Part shown: positions 7,226 to 15,365 of the stretch, piece after piece
Numbering within the stretch: the stretch's first letter is position 1
Layout of the letters: each line of letters begins with the position of its first letter
NCBI RefSeq assembly: GCF_039534165.1
Contig: NZ_BAAAUX010000020.1
Location: 124,001-188,000, forward strand
Source of the DNA: Saccharopolyspora_D taberi
GTDB taxonomy: Bacteria > Actinomycetota > Actinomycetes > Mycobacteriales > Pseudonocardiaceae
Direction of reading: 5' to 3'
Length of the DNA stretch: 64,000 nucleotides
Notes under the pieces: model-generated
Seen by the model: only the letters and a program-made list of their open reading frames with translations
What the model was told of the DNA's origin: nothing
The model's database searches: none
Translations under genes and position numbers: made by a program

Positions 7226-10200
7226 TCACCGACTCTTGTCTTCGCCGAGAACGGAGCGGAACCGCACGTTCGACGGGTCGATGCCGTCGTCGAACAACTG
7301 GCCCTGGGTGCGCCACGGGCTGGAGTTCTGGCGCTCCTGGTCACCGCCCTGCTGACCGCCGGCGCCACCGCCCATGCCGCCCATCATGCCGCCGCCCATC
7401 ATCCCGGCACCCGCGGCGGAGCCACCGCCCTGACCGCCGCCGGGAGCACCGCCGCCGTCGCCCATCGACGCCAGCCCGGTCGCGCCCTGCGCGCTGCCCG
7501 CCGCCGCGTCACCCATGGACGCCATGCCGGTGGCACCGGCCTGGCCCGGAGGCTGCATCGGCGGACCGAACGGGGTCTGCGGACCACCGTGTCCCTGCGG
7601 AGCACCCGGCGGCTGCGGACCACCCGCGTGCTGGGGTCCTCCGGGCTGCTGAGGACCGCCCGGCTGGTCCGGCGCCGGGCCGCCGAACAGCTGCCCCGAG
7701 GTGCTGCCGAACGACTTGTGCCCGCCGTCGTCGAAGTTGCTGAACATGTTGGTGCCTGCCGACTGCGGTGCCGTCGGTGCGGGCGCGGACGGATCGAACC
7801 CGCCAGGGGCGCTCGGGCCACTGACCGCCGAAGCGCCGCCGAACGCCGAGCCACCACCGAACCCGGCCGAACCACCACCCGCATCCGCCGCAGGCGCACC
7901 CACGCCGCCGAACGCCGAACCACCACCGAACCCGGCAGAGCCAGCACCCGCGTCCATCGCGGGCACGCCCACGCCGCCACCGGCGAACGATCCGACACCC
8001 GCGGGACTGTCCACAGTGGGCATCGCGCTCGCGCCACCGGTCCCGAACGGAGGCGCACCTCCGTCGTAACCCGGCGCGGCGCCGACACCGGCGTCGGCAG
8101 GCGGCATCGGTCCGGAGCCGCCGCCCGCTCCGCCGGGGTCCGGCTGGCCGAAGCCCGGGTCGGGGGCGAAGCCGGCCGGAGCCCTGCCGATCATCGACTC
8201 CGCCTGCCCGGCACCGCCGCCGGGCTGGTCGTCGCCGAAGTCGACGGTCTGGTTCAGCGGAGGCTGCCCGGAACCGTTGTCGACGGAGACCTTGATCTCA
8301 CCCTCGGGCGTGCGCTCCAGCGTGATCGTGCGCCCGCCGTCCTGGATGACGGCCTTGCCGTCCTCACCCGGCTGCACCGGAATGCCCGCGCCCTGACCAC
8401 CTTCAGCGCCGGGCATGCCTCCGACCTGCGGCGGGACTCCGGGCTGCGCACCACCGGGCATTCCACCCACCTGCGGCGGAACTCCCGGCTGCGCACCACC
8501 CGGCATACCGCCCACCTGTGGCGGAACTCCCGGCTGCGCACCACCCGGCATTCCACCCACCTGCGGCGGAACCCCGGGCTGCGCACCACCCGGCATCCCC
8601 GGAGCACCGCCACCCTCGGGCGGGAACTGCACGTTGTAGGTCTTCGGCTTGCCGTCCTCGCCAATCACCTCGACCGGGACAGTCCCGTTCGGACCGGGCT
8701 GCTGGATGCTGACGGCGTCCTTGCCCTCGCCGAGCGTGACCTTCTCCGGCTGAGCACCGCCTGCGCCACCGGCCCCGCCGGACGGCGGCATCTCGCCGGG
8801 TGCGGGCATTCCGGGCGTCTCGCCCGGTTTCGGCATTCCCGGTGTCTCACCGGGCTTCGGCATGTCGTCCATCCCAACGCCGCCGGTCCCACCGGGACCG
8901 ACACCGCCACCACCAGCACCTGCGCCTCCGGCACCCGCGCCGCCGCCCGCTCCGGCGCCACCGCCACCACCGGCACCTGCGCCGCCACCGCCGGCGCCCT
9001 GGCCACCGCCGCCCTGCTGGCCACCGCCGCCGGGCTTCTGGTTACCGCCCTGCTGGCCGTCATTGCCGCCGGGGTTCTTGAACGGGTCCTCCTCGACCTT
9101 GGCGAGGTGGTCGGTCAGCACCTTCCACGCCTGGTCGACGGCCTTCTTGGTCTCGTCGCAGATGCCGACGAAGCTGTTGTACTTCTCCTGGAAGTTCTTC
9201 GAGAAGACGGAGCCGATCCACTCCTGGGCCTTGTTCGAGACCTCCGTCTTGAACCGGTCGTTCTCACCGCAGGAGTCGTTGACCTCGATCCCGAAGTAGC
9301 CGCAGACCTCTTTGAGCTTGGTGTCGTCGAAGTTGTTGGTGGCGACGTCGACGATCTTGCGGACCTGGTCGCTGCTCTTGCCGTCGACCGTGCTGACGTC
9401 CTGGATCGCGTCCAGGACCTTCGACGCCTTGTTGTTGCAGTGCTCGGAAACCTGGTGGATCGCCTGCCCGGCGATCTGCGCGGTGTCGCTGAGGTAGTCA
9501 CCGACCTTCGAGGCACCGGCGTTCATGTCCGCGAACGCCTTCTGCGACGCCTGCGAGGCACCGCCGCTCCAGCCGTTCCACGCGGCGCCCATCTTGTCGG
9601 CCATCGCCTTGCTCTGGTCGCGCTGGGTCTTCGCGGCGTTGTTCAGCTCTTCGATGTCGGTCTGGAAGTTCGCGAAGTTGATGTCGCGCTGCTCGTTGTA
9701 GCGCCTCTCCACCTCTTCTTTCGAGGTGTCGCCCTTCGGCGGCTGCTTGAGATGCCCGGGAACGTCCTTGTAGATCGGGGAGAAGTTCGCGAAGTACTGG
9801 AGGGCGGGCTGTCCCTTGTCGAGGATCTCGTTGGAGTTGCTGACACCGGCGTTTCCGTCGGTCGCCTTCCGCTTCAGGTCCTCCAGCGCGCCCTTGTTGT
9901 CCTTGACGGCCTTGTCATAACCGCCCTCGGCGTCACTGGTCTTCTTCGCGGCGTCGTAGGAGCCCTTGAGATCGGTCTCTTCCGAGGAACCGTAGGTCTT
10001 GTCGTAATTGACCTTGTACTTTTCCTCGTACTTGGTCAGCTCCTCCCTGACCTTGTCGCTCGCCTCCATCGGGTCGCCGTCGCCCTCGGCGTCCTGGACC
10101 CGCCGGTACTCCTTGTGAGTCATGATGTTCGACTCTTCGCGGAGATTCCGGATCAGATCGGTCTTCTGCGCTTCAGGAACGTTCGGGTCGTCGAGGACCT

Positions 10201-10246
10201 TCTTGACGTCCGCCCAGGACGGGTAGTCGGGGTAGTTGTCGCTCAC
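7226..10246 (-). CDS. Large Gly-rich WXG100-like protein, putative type VII secretion substrate
   Basis: 1006 aa. Residues 1-390 are helical and charged, with a WXG hairpin AAWNGWSGGASQASQKAF (W223-G228). From about 395 on the chain is Gly/Ala/Pro-rich: a poly-Gly/Ala tract, PKPGETPGM repeats, a small beta-like island (about 500-540), four 15-residue MPGGAQPGVPPQVGG repeats, another island, then FGGGSAFGG-type repeats and a Met/Gly tail (GMMGGGMMGG) ending in ERQNSSPWRTQGQLF plus about 25 residues. Start is GTG, overlapping the upstream EspC-like stop by 4 bp (GTGA). The layout resembles PPE-like or EspB-like substrates, but no such domain can be assigned with certainty. Confidence 0.75.
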   Translation of the reverse strand: MSDNYPDYPSWADVKKVLDDPNVPEAQKTDLIRNLREESNIMTHKEYRRVQDAEGDGDPMEASDKVREELTKYEEKYKVNYDKTYGSSEETDLKGSYDAAKKTSDAEGGYDKAVKDNKGALEDLKRKATDGNAGVSNSNEILDKGQPALQYFANFSPIYKDVPGHLKQPPKGDTSKEEVERRYNEQRDINFANFQTDIEELNNAAKTQRDQSKAMADKMGAAWNGWSGGASQASQKAFADMNAGASKVGDYLSDTAQIAGQAIHQVSEHCNNKASKVLDAIQDVSTVDGKSSDQVRKIVDVATNNFDDTKLKEVCGYFGIEVNDSCGENDRFKTEVSNKAQEWIGSVFSKNFQEKYNSFVGICDETKKAVDQAWKVLTDHLAKVEEDPFKNPGGNDGQQGGNQKPGGGGQQGGGGQGAGGGGAGAGGGGGAGAGGGAGAGGAGAGGGGVGPGGTGGVGMDDMPKPGETPGMPKPGETPGMPAPGEMPPSGGAGGAGGAQPEKVTLGEGKDAVSIQQPGPNGTVPVEVIGEDGKPKTYNVQFPPEGGGAPGMPGGAQPGVPPQVGGMPGGAQPGVPPQVGGMPGGAQPGVPPQVGGMPGGAQPGVPPQVGGMPGAEGGQGAGIPVQPGEDGKAVIQDGGRTITLERTPEGEIKVSVDNGSGQPPLNQTVDFGDDQPGGGAGQAESMIGRAPAGFAPDPGFGQPDPGGAGGGSGPMPPADAGVGAAPGYDGGAPPFGTGGASAMPTVDSPAGVGSFAGGGVGVPAMDAGAGSAGFGGGSAFGGVGAPAADAGGGSAGFGGGSAFGGASAVSGPSAPGGFDPSAPAPTAPQSAGTNMFSNFDDGGHKSFGSTSGQLFGGPAPDQPGGPQQPGGPQHAGGPQPPGAPQGHGGPQTPFGPPMQPPGQAGATGMASMGDAAAGSAQGATGLASMGDGGGAPGGGQGGGSAAGAGMMGGGMMGGMGGGAGGQQGGDQERQNSSPWRTQGQLFDDGIDPSNVRFRSVLGEDKSR
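8414..8593 (-). repeat. Four tandem 45-bp coding repeats
   Basis: Four in-frame 45-bp units encode MPGGAQPGVPPQVGG inside the 1006-aa protein. Units differ by a few third-position changes, so the peptide is kept while the DNA has drifted. Copy number is likely to vary between strains. Confidence 0.9.
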
Positions 10247-10554
10247 TGCCCACCACCCGACTGCTGCACGGTCTTGGCGTTCTCGGCGTCATCCCACTCG
10301 TACCCGCGGGCGGCGGAGTTCAGCTTGTTCGCGTAGTCGTCGGTGACCTGGGCGTTCTTCTCGATCGCCTTCGCCAGCTTCTTCAGGCCGTCGAAATAGA
10401 GCTTGCCGGGGTCCTTGTGCTCACGACCGAAATCTCCCTCGCGGACCTGCGAGCTCTCGATCCCCTTCTTCAGCTCCCCGATCGCATCCGAGCATCCTTT
10501 GATGGATGTCGCGGCGGATGCGAGTTCACCGGTATTGGCACCGATCCCTGTCAC
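10243..10554 (-). CDS. EspC-like small helical type VII secretion protein
   Basis: 103 aa. The sequence MTGIGANTGELASAAT begins a helical protein of the EspC/EsxB-like size class, with a C-terminal YEWDDAE fitting the Y-x-x-x-D/E secretion signal. GTG at 10552-10554 is preferred over an open frame starting at 10596 because GGGGAGA lies 7 bases upstream and the N-terminus resembles other EspC-like proteins. The stop overlaps the start of the 1006-aa gene by 4 bp, so the two are translationally coupled and probably partners. The 104-aa gene at 26654 plays the same part in a second cassette. Confidence 0.78.
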   Translation of the reverse strand: MTGIGANTGELASAATSIKGCSDAIGELKKGIESSQVREGDFGREHKDPGKLYFDGLKKLAKAIEKNAQVTDDYANKLNSAARGYEWDDAENAKTVQQSGGGQ

Positions 10555-10725
10555 CGCGAATCTCCCCTCACCGTCGGCCTCCGGGCCGTTGCGCACACGG
10601 CCGATCTGCGGCTATGACGGTCCCAAGTCGTGTTTCGTTCCCGATCCTGTCAGATCGGACCGGCCGAACGAGCGCGTTCGACTCATCTGCTTGCACTAGC
10701 GAAGGCTTCCCCCTCAGGGCAAGCG

Positions 10726-10983
10726 CTACTGCTGCGGGAAGGGCGGCTGCTGGAAGCCCTGCGACGGCGGGTACTGCTGCGGCATCGGCTGCGGCGGGTA
10801 CGGCTGCTGGAAGCCCTGCTGCGGGTGGCCCATGCCCTGGGTCGGGTACGCCTGCGTGTTCGTCCGGCCACGCCTGGCCAGCAGGATCCCAACAGTGACG
10901 CCGCCCCCCACGAGCAGGAGCAGCACCAGAACGACCAACAACGCGAATACAGCCATGCCCCACATGATCGCAGGTGGAGGCAC
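10726..10983 (-). CDS. Single-pass small membrane protein with Gln/Pro tail
   Basis: Up to 85 aa: one hydrophobic helix (AVFALLVVLVLLLLVGGG), a basic flank (ARRGR) and a Gln/Pro/Tyr-rich tail of about 45 residues (QPYPPQPMPQQ). Start is uncertain: GTG at 10983 or ATG at 10965; neither has a clear Shine-Dalgarno, and TATCGT lies just before the GTG. Function unknown. It follows two even smaller membrane proteins on the same strand. Confidence 0.6.
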   Translation of the reverse strand: MPPPAIMWGMAVFALLVVLVLLLLVGGGVTVGILLARRGRTNTQAYPTQGMGHPQQGFQQPYPPQPMPQQYPPSQGFQQPPFPQQ

Positions 10984-11028
10984 TGACGATAAGCCCGCGA
11001 GCCGAAATGTCAGGCAGAGCGCCGCAGC

Positions 11029-11142
11029 TCAGAACGGGTAGACCTTGGTGAAGACCAGGACCACCAGGACAGCCAAGGCCATCATGACCAGCGGGAGCAG
11101 GAAGACGATCAGGAAGTCGCCGCCCGCCCGGCCGCCGCGCAT
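11029..11142 (-). CDS. 37-aa single-helix membrane protein
   Basis: Encodes 37 residues: basic N-terminus MRGGRAGGDF, then a strongly hydrophobic helix (LIVFLLPLVMMALAVLVVLVF) and TKVYPF. The ATG overlaps the stop of the 57-aa gene by one base (TGATG), which supports translation of both. Too small for most gene callers; no family recognised. Confidence 0.6.
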   Translation of the reverse strand: MRGGRAGGDFLIVFLLPLVMMALAVLVVLVFTKVYPF

Positions 11143-11315
11143 CACGCCCCCTCGGAACGCCGGCGCTGGAGGCGGTTGGACATCCACGACCCGCCCTCGT
11201 GCGCGGCGTTGACGGCCTTGAGGCCGAACAGCACCAGCGCGGACAAGATGATGATGGCGGCGACCAGTCCGACCGCGATGAGACCGACTGAGATGGCGAC
11301 AGCGATGGCACCCAT
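11142..11315 (-). CDS. 57-aa single-helix membrane protein
   Basis: Encodes 57 residues: an N-terminal hydrophobic segment of about 30 residues (MGAIAVAISVGLIAVGLVAA...), then GLKAVNAAHEGGSW and a basic end RLQRRRSEGA. It is one base out of step with, and directly coupled to, the 37-aa gene. It lies 52 bp downstream of the glmM stop on the same strand and could be a distal part of that unit. Function unknown; no clear Shine-Dalgarno. Confidence 0.6.
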   Translation of the reverse strand: MGAIAVAISVGLIAVGLVAAIIILSALVLFGLKAVNAAHEGGSWMSNRLQRRRSEGA

Positions 11316-11367
11316 GTGAGCAGGGTCTCACGTTTTTCACCGAAAGCGGAGACCTAGATCACAAAAA

Positions 11368-12702
11368 TCACCGGATCGCGGCAACAAGTTCGGCCAAACG
11401 CCCGGCCACCTGCTGGGCCGTCTCCTCGCTGCGCGCCTCGACCATCACCCGCACCAGCTGCTCGGTCCCGGACGGCCGCAGCAGCACGCGGCCCGCGTCG
11501 CCGAGCTCCGCCTCGGCCGCCGACACCGCCTGCAGGACCTCCGGCGCGGTGACCGCGGTCGCCTTGTCCGCCACCCGGACGTTGACCAGGGTCTGCGGCA
11601 GCCGGGACATCGTGGCCGCCAGCTCGGCCAGCGGTTTGCCGGTCTCGACGACCCGCGCCATCAGGCGCAGCGCCGTGAGCAGGCCGTCGCCGGTGGTGGC
11701 GTGATCGGGCAGCACCACGTGCCCGGACTGCTCGCCGCCCAGCGAAAGGCCACCGGACCGCAGCTCCTCAAGCACGTACCGGTCGCCGACGGCGGTGGTC
11801 CGCAGCTTGATGCCGTGCTCGCGCATCGCCAGGTGCAGGCCGAGGTTGCTCATCACCGTCGCGACCAGGGTGTCGTCCCGGAGCTCGCCGGCCTCCTTCA
11901 TCCCCAGCGCCAGGACGGCCATGATCTGGTCGCCGTCCACGACCTGGCCAGCGGCGTCCACGGCCAGGCAGCGGTCGGCGTCGCCGTCGTGCGCGATGCC
12001 CAGGTCCGCGCCGTGCGCGACGACGGCGGCCTGCAGCCCGTCCAGGTGCGTCGAGCCCGCGCCGTCGTTGATGTTGAGGCCGTCCGGGGAGGCGTGCAGC
12101 GCGACCACCTCCGCGCCCGCCCGCCGGTAGGCGTCGGGGGCGACGGTGGCGGCGGCGCCGTTGGCGCAGTCGACCACCACGCGCAGGCCGTCGAGCGGCT
12201 CCGGCGTCGCGCTCAGCAGGTGGTCGAGGTAGCGCTGCGCGGCGTCGGGCACCTCGCGGACCCGGCCGATCGCGGCGCCGGTCGGCCGCTCCACGGTTTC
12301 GTCGAGCCGGGCGGCGATCTCGTCCTCGACGGCGTCCGGCAGCTTGTGCCCGCCCGCGGCGAACAGCTTGATCCCGTTGTCCGGCATCGGGTTGTGCGAG
12401 GCGGAGATCATCACGCCCAGGTCCGCGCCCAGCACCGAGACCAGGTGCGCGACCGCGGGTGTGGGCAGCACACCGACCCGCAGGACGTCCGCGCCCGCCG
12501 CGGTCAGGCCCGCGGTGACCGCGGCCTCCAGCATCTCGCCGCTGGCCCGCGGGTCGCGGCCCACCAGCGCCACCCGGCGCCGCGAGTCGTCCCGGTCGTA
12601 GAGCACCCGCGCCGCCGCTGCCGCCAGCGACAGCGCCAGCTCCGGCGTCAGATCGGCGTTGGCCAGCCCTCGTACTCCGTCAGTGCCGAACAACCGGGAC
12701 AT
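11368..12702 (-). CDS. glmM: Phosphoglucosamine mutase
   Basis: Interconverts glucosamine-6-P and glucosamine-1-P, the step after GlmS. 444 aa, normal length. N-terminus MSRLFGTDGVRGLAN is the family start; the phosphoserine loop is SASHNP (about residue 102), the metal loop DGDADR, and the C-terminal phosphate-binding loop RPSGTEQLVRVM. ATG at 12702 has AGGAGG 11 bases upstream; a longer open frame upstream is not homologous-looking. It follows rpsI-rplM as in mycobacteria, with a hairpin in between. Confidence 0.97.
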   Translation of the reverse strand: MSRLFGTDGVRGLANADLTPELALSLAAAAARVLYDRDDSRRRVALVGRDPRASGEMLEAAVTAGLTAAGADVLRVGVLPTPAVAHLVSVLGADLGVMISASHNPMPDNGIKLFAAGGHKLPDAVEDEIAARLDETVERPTGAAIGRVREVPDAAQRYLDHLLSATPEPLDGLRVVVDCANGAAATVAPDAYRRAGAEVVALHASPDGLNINDGAGSTHLDGLQAAVVAHGADLGIAHDGDADRCLAVDAAGQVVDGDQIMAVLALGMKEAGELRDDTLVATVMSNLGLHLAMREHGIKLRTTAVGDRYVLEELRSGGLSLGGEQSGHVVLPDHATTGDGLLTALRLMARVVETGKPLAELAATMSRLPQTLVNVRVADKATAVTAPEVLQAVSAAEAELGDAGRVLLRPSGTEQLVRVMVEARSEETAQQVAGRLAELVAAIR

Positions 12703-12785
12703 GGGCAGCGGTTCCTCCTGTCGGAACAGTGGCGCGAAGAGGTGCCGGGTAGATGTCACACCACCGGTGATACCAGTGCAAACAA

Positions 12786-12832
12786 CTGCGGGAGCAGCCA
12801 CTCGCCCCCAGGACGAACGACTGCTCCCGCAG
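12786..12832 (-). terminator. rpsI/rplM terminator
   Basis: Perfect 12-bp stem (CTGCGGGAGCAG and complement) with a 23-base loop, 20 bases after the rpsI stop and before glmM. A short T-rich stretch (GTTGTTT) follows on the minus strand. Confidence 0.7.
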
Positions 12833-12852
12833 ATTGTGTAGTGCTCTTTCGG

Positions 12853-13352
<500 letters not shown>

Positions 13353-13356
<4 letters not shown>

Positions 13357-13799
13357 TTCTCGACCTTCGCGTTGATCTCGAACGGCTGCGGGTTCTGGGC
13401 CTGGTGCGGGTGCTCGGAACCGGCGTAGACCTTGAGCTTCTTGCCCATGGCCCGGCCGAGCTTGTTCTTCGGCAGCATGCCCTTGATCGCCTTCTCGAGC
13501 AGCCGCTCGGGGTGCTTTTCCAGCACCTCCCCGAAGGACTGCTTCCGCAGACCGCCGGGGTAACCGCTGTGCCGGTAGTGGAACGCCTGGTCCCGCTTGT
13601 TACCGGTCAGCGCCACCTTCTCGGCGTTGACGACGACGACGAAGTCGCCGGTGTCGACGTGCGGAGCGTAGGTCGGCTTGTGCTTGCCGCGCAGCAGCAG
13701 CGCGGCCTGGGTAGCCAGCCGGCCGAGCACCACGTCCTCGGCGTCGATCACATGCCAGGCGCGGGTCACCTCGCCGGCCTTCGGGCTGTACGTGCGCAC
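13353..13799 (-). CDS. rplM: 50S ribosomal protein L13
   Basis: 148 aa. Starts at GTG 13799 with GAGG seven bases upstream, giving MRTYSPKAGEVTRAWHVIDA; the open frame upstream is leader sequence. Contains the family core DVVLGRLAT and GMLPKNKLGRAM. First gene of the rplM-rpsI unit; preceded by a strong promoter and a structured leader of about 190 nt. Confidence 0.97.
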
Positions 13800-13992
13800 G
13801 GGTCTACCTCGTCGTCGTTCGCGTCGGAATCTCGGTGCGGACCCCGTGTTTCCCACGGGGGATCCCGTCGGAATCGCGCCGGGTCGGTTCCCCCCAGGGC
13901 GAACTTGCCTCGCTCCGCCGGGAACCGGCGCCGCCTTCAATGCCGCCGGACCGTTGATCGGCCGGGCACTGCAGTCGCGCACCGCACAACAA
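13800..13992 (-). promoter_or_regulatory. Structured 5' leader of rplM-rpsI
   Basis: Untranslated stretch from the predicted start of transcription to the rplM GTG. It holds an 8-bp stem (13885-13892 with 13920-13927) and a tight 7-bp hairpin (13842-13848 with 13854-13860). The 9-mer GTCGGAATC occurs as a direct repeat on both sides of the second hairpin (13823 and 13867). L13 autoregulates its own mRNA in E. coli, and L13 leaders are known in Bacilli; equivalence here is inference. Confidence 0.45.
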
Positions 13993-13998
13993 ATAATG

Positions 13999-14028
13999 AG
14001 GGTACTGGGTGGCCGATGGCTCGGTCAA
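13999..14028 (-). promoter_or_regulatory. rplM promoter (SigA-like)
   Basis: -35 TTGACC (14023-14028), 18-bp spacer, -10 TACCCT (13999-14004), reading towards rplM. This is the best promoter match in the 380-bp gap between rplM and the esx genes. Confidence 0.65.
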
Positions 14029-14130
14029 AACGGGTCCGGGATAACCGTTCCGAAGCCGCTGACCTGCGTCATCGACCGATCCAGGATAGCCGGTGGCAGC
14101 GGCGCCCGAACGCGCACCCCACCGAAGGAG

Positions 14131-14162
14131 AAACCGGCCCCGGGCGCACCCGGAGCCGGTTT
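14131..14162 (-). terminator. esx pair terminator
   Basis: Nested hairpin: 8-bp stem AAACCGGC/GCCGGTTT enclosing CCGGG/CCCGG, 17 bases after the stop of the 95-aa WXG100 gene. Separates the ESX genes from the rplM promoter. Confidence 0.8.
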
Positions 14163-14178
14163 CGGCGATGCCGTTCGC

Positions 14179-14466
14179 TCAGCCACCGAAGCGGGCGGCG
14201 TTGCGCTGCTCGCCCTGCTGGTAGGACTCGTTGGCCTGGCCGACCGCGATGCCCATCTTGGCCGCGATCTCCTTCATGTTCTGGGCGGCCTTGTCCCACT
14301 CGTCCTGAGCCTGGCGGTAGGCCTCCTGCGCCTGACCCTCCCAGGTGGAGACCAGCGGCTTGAGCATGTTCTCCAGCTCGTTGAGCTCGTTCTCGATCTT
14401 GGTCGAAGCCTGGCCCAGGTCGTCGGCGGCCTGGCTCAGCTGACCGAAGTCAACCTTGATTTCCAT
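14179..14466 (-). CDS. esxT: WXG100 protein, ESAT-6-like (EsxT by position)
   Basis: 95 aa, the standard WXG100 length. Helix-turn-helix hairpin with the turn W42-E-G44 and a C-terminal Y82-Q-Q-G-E86 matching the Y-x-x-x-D/E export signal. Good helical heptads on both sides. It is the second of a pair and lies between the other WXG100 gene and rplM, the position of esxT in M. tuberculosis ESX-4 (recalled). Expected to be exported as a heterodimer with its neighbour by the EccC machine. Confidence 0.85.
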   Translation of the reverse strand: MEIKVDFGQLSQAADDLGQASTKIENELNELENMLKPLVSTWEGQAQEAYRQAQDEWDKAAQNMKEIAAKMGIAVGQANESYQQGEQRNAARFGG

Positions 14467-14528
14467 TGTTGCAATCCCCTCAAGTCTTGTGGATCAAAGA
14501 AGTCGGACAGGTTTGCGAAAACCAGGCG

Positions 14529-14835
14529 TCAGCCCAGCAGGCCCTCGATCTTGGAGATCTCCGCGGCCTGCTCCTCCTCGCGCTGCGCGTAGTCCTGACC
14601 GGAGCTCTTGACGTTCTCGCTGAGCTCGTTCAGCTTGTCGTTGANNNNNNNNNNNNNNNNNNNNNNNNNNNNNNNNNNNNNNNNNNNNNNNNNNNGCGCC
14701 ACCCTTCCACTGGGCGAGCACCGGCTCCATCTGGCCGTTCAGCGTGTTGACGGCCTGCTCGATGTTGCCGCGGACCTCGTCGATCTGACCCGACGCCTTG
14801 TCAATGATCTCGACGTCACCTGCGAAACCGCTCAT
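14529..14835 (-). CDS. esxU: WXG100 protein, CFP-10-like (EsxU by position), interrupted by an assembly gap
   Basis: The first part reads MSGFAGDVEIIDKASG to W43-K-G45-G, a WXG100 first helix. After 51 N the sequence continues with NDKLNELSENVKSSGQDY, then YAQREEE (Y-x-x-x-E signal) and ends at TGA 14529-14531. With exactly 51 N the two halves are out of frame by one, so the true gap is not 51; 53 or 50 bases would restore one frame and give about 102 aa, with a W-to-Y distance like that of CFP-10. ATG at 14835. Partner of the 95-aa gene. Confidence 0.82.
14645..14695. other. Assembly gap (51 N)
   Basis: A run of 51 undetermined bases inside the first WXG100 gene. It is not biological; see the frame argument for that gene. 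Confidence 1.
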
Positions 14836-14934
14836 TGCGGGATGACCCCCTTCATCGGTGTGTGGTCACTGAAGTTCGGATGAACCTACGACGCAGACAT
14901 TGCCACGACCGGTTCCCGGTTGTCCCGGATTTCG

Positions 14935-14950
14935 CCGCAACCCGTTGCGG
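14935..14950 (-). terminator. Short inverted repeat after the 118-aa gene
   Basis: CCGCAAC/GTTGCGG with a 2-base centre, 30 bases after the stop at 14980 and 100 bases before the esx pair. It could end the upstream unit or be an operator for the esx pair; no clear promoter was found in 14836-14979. Confidence 0.4.
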
Positions 14951-14979
14951 AGGTAAACGTTGATCGCGGAACCCGCTGG

Positions 14980-15336
14980 TCAACGCAGGATTTGCGCTTG
15001 GGAAAAGTCGAGATCGCTGCCGTCCGACGGCGTTTGCTCCTGCGATTCCAACGATTCCGACACATTCTTCCCATCGTCCACATCGGACTCCTCGGCCGGG
15101 AACCGCTCGACGTCGAGCCCGACCCGGTCCCGGTAGTCGGCGGCCGACTGGAGCCGCTTCGATCCGGTGCCCTCCGGCTTCAGCTCACCGCTGCGGATCC
15201 GGTCGCCGATCTCCCTGCTGCGCCTGCGGAAACCCTCGGAGTTCTCGTGCGCCTCGGCCTGCGCCCGCCGCCCCCGGCTGACCGCGGCGCCGAGCGCGTC
15301 GCGCAACCGCGCCATCGACTGGTCGGACTCGTTCAT
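14980..15336 (-). CDS. 118-aa charged protein in the ESX-4 locus
   Basis: Unrecognised. A helical, basic N-terminal half (MARLRDALGAAVSRGRRAQAEAHENSEGFRRRSREIGDRI) and an acidic C-terminal half rich in D, E, S and Q. The ATG at 15336 has GAGG seven bases upstream. It sits 29 bp after the Hsp70-like gene and before the esx pair, where M. tuberculosis ESX-4 has no extra gene as recalled. No membrane segment or signal. Confidence 0.7.
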   Translation of the reverse strand: MNESDQSMARLRDALGAAVSRGRRAQAEAHENSEGFRRRSREIGDRIRSGELKPEGTGSKRLQSAADYRDRVGLDVERFPAEESDVDDGKNVSESLESQEQTPSDGSDLDFSQAQILR

Positions 15337-15365
15337 GGCGATGCCTCATTCTTCCCACGACGGCG

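Noticed and set aside
8414..8593. CRISPR-like periodic repeats
   Set aside because: The 45-bp period is in frame with a Gly/Pro protein and has no unique spacers.
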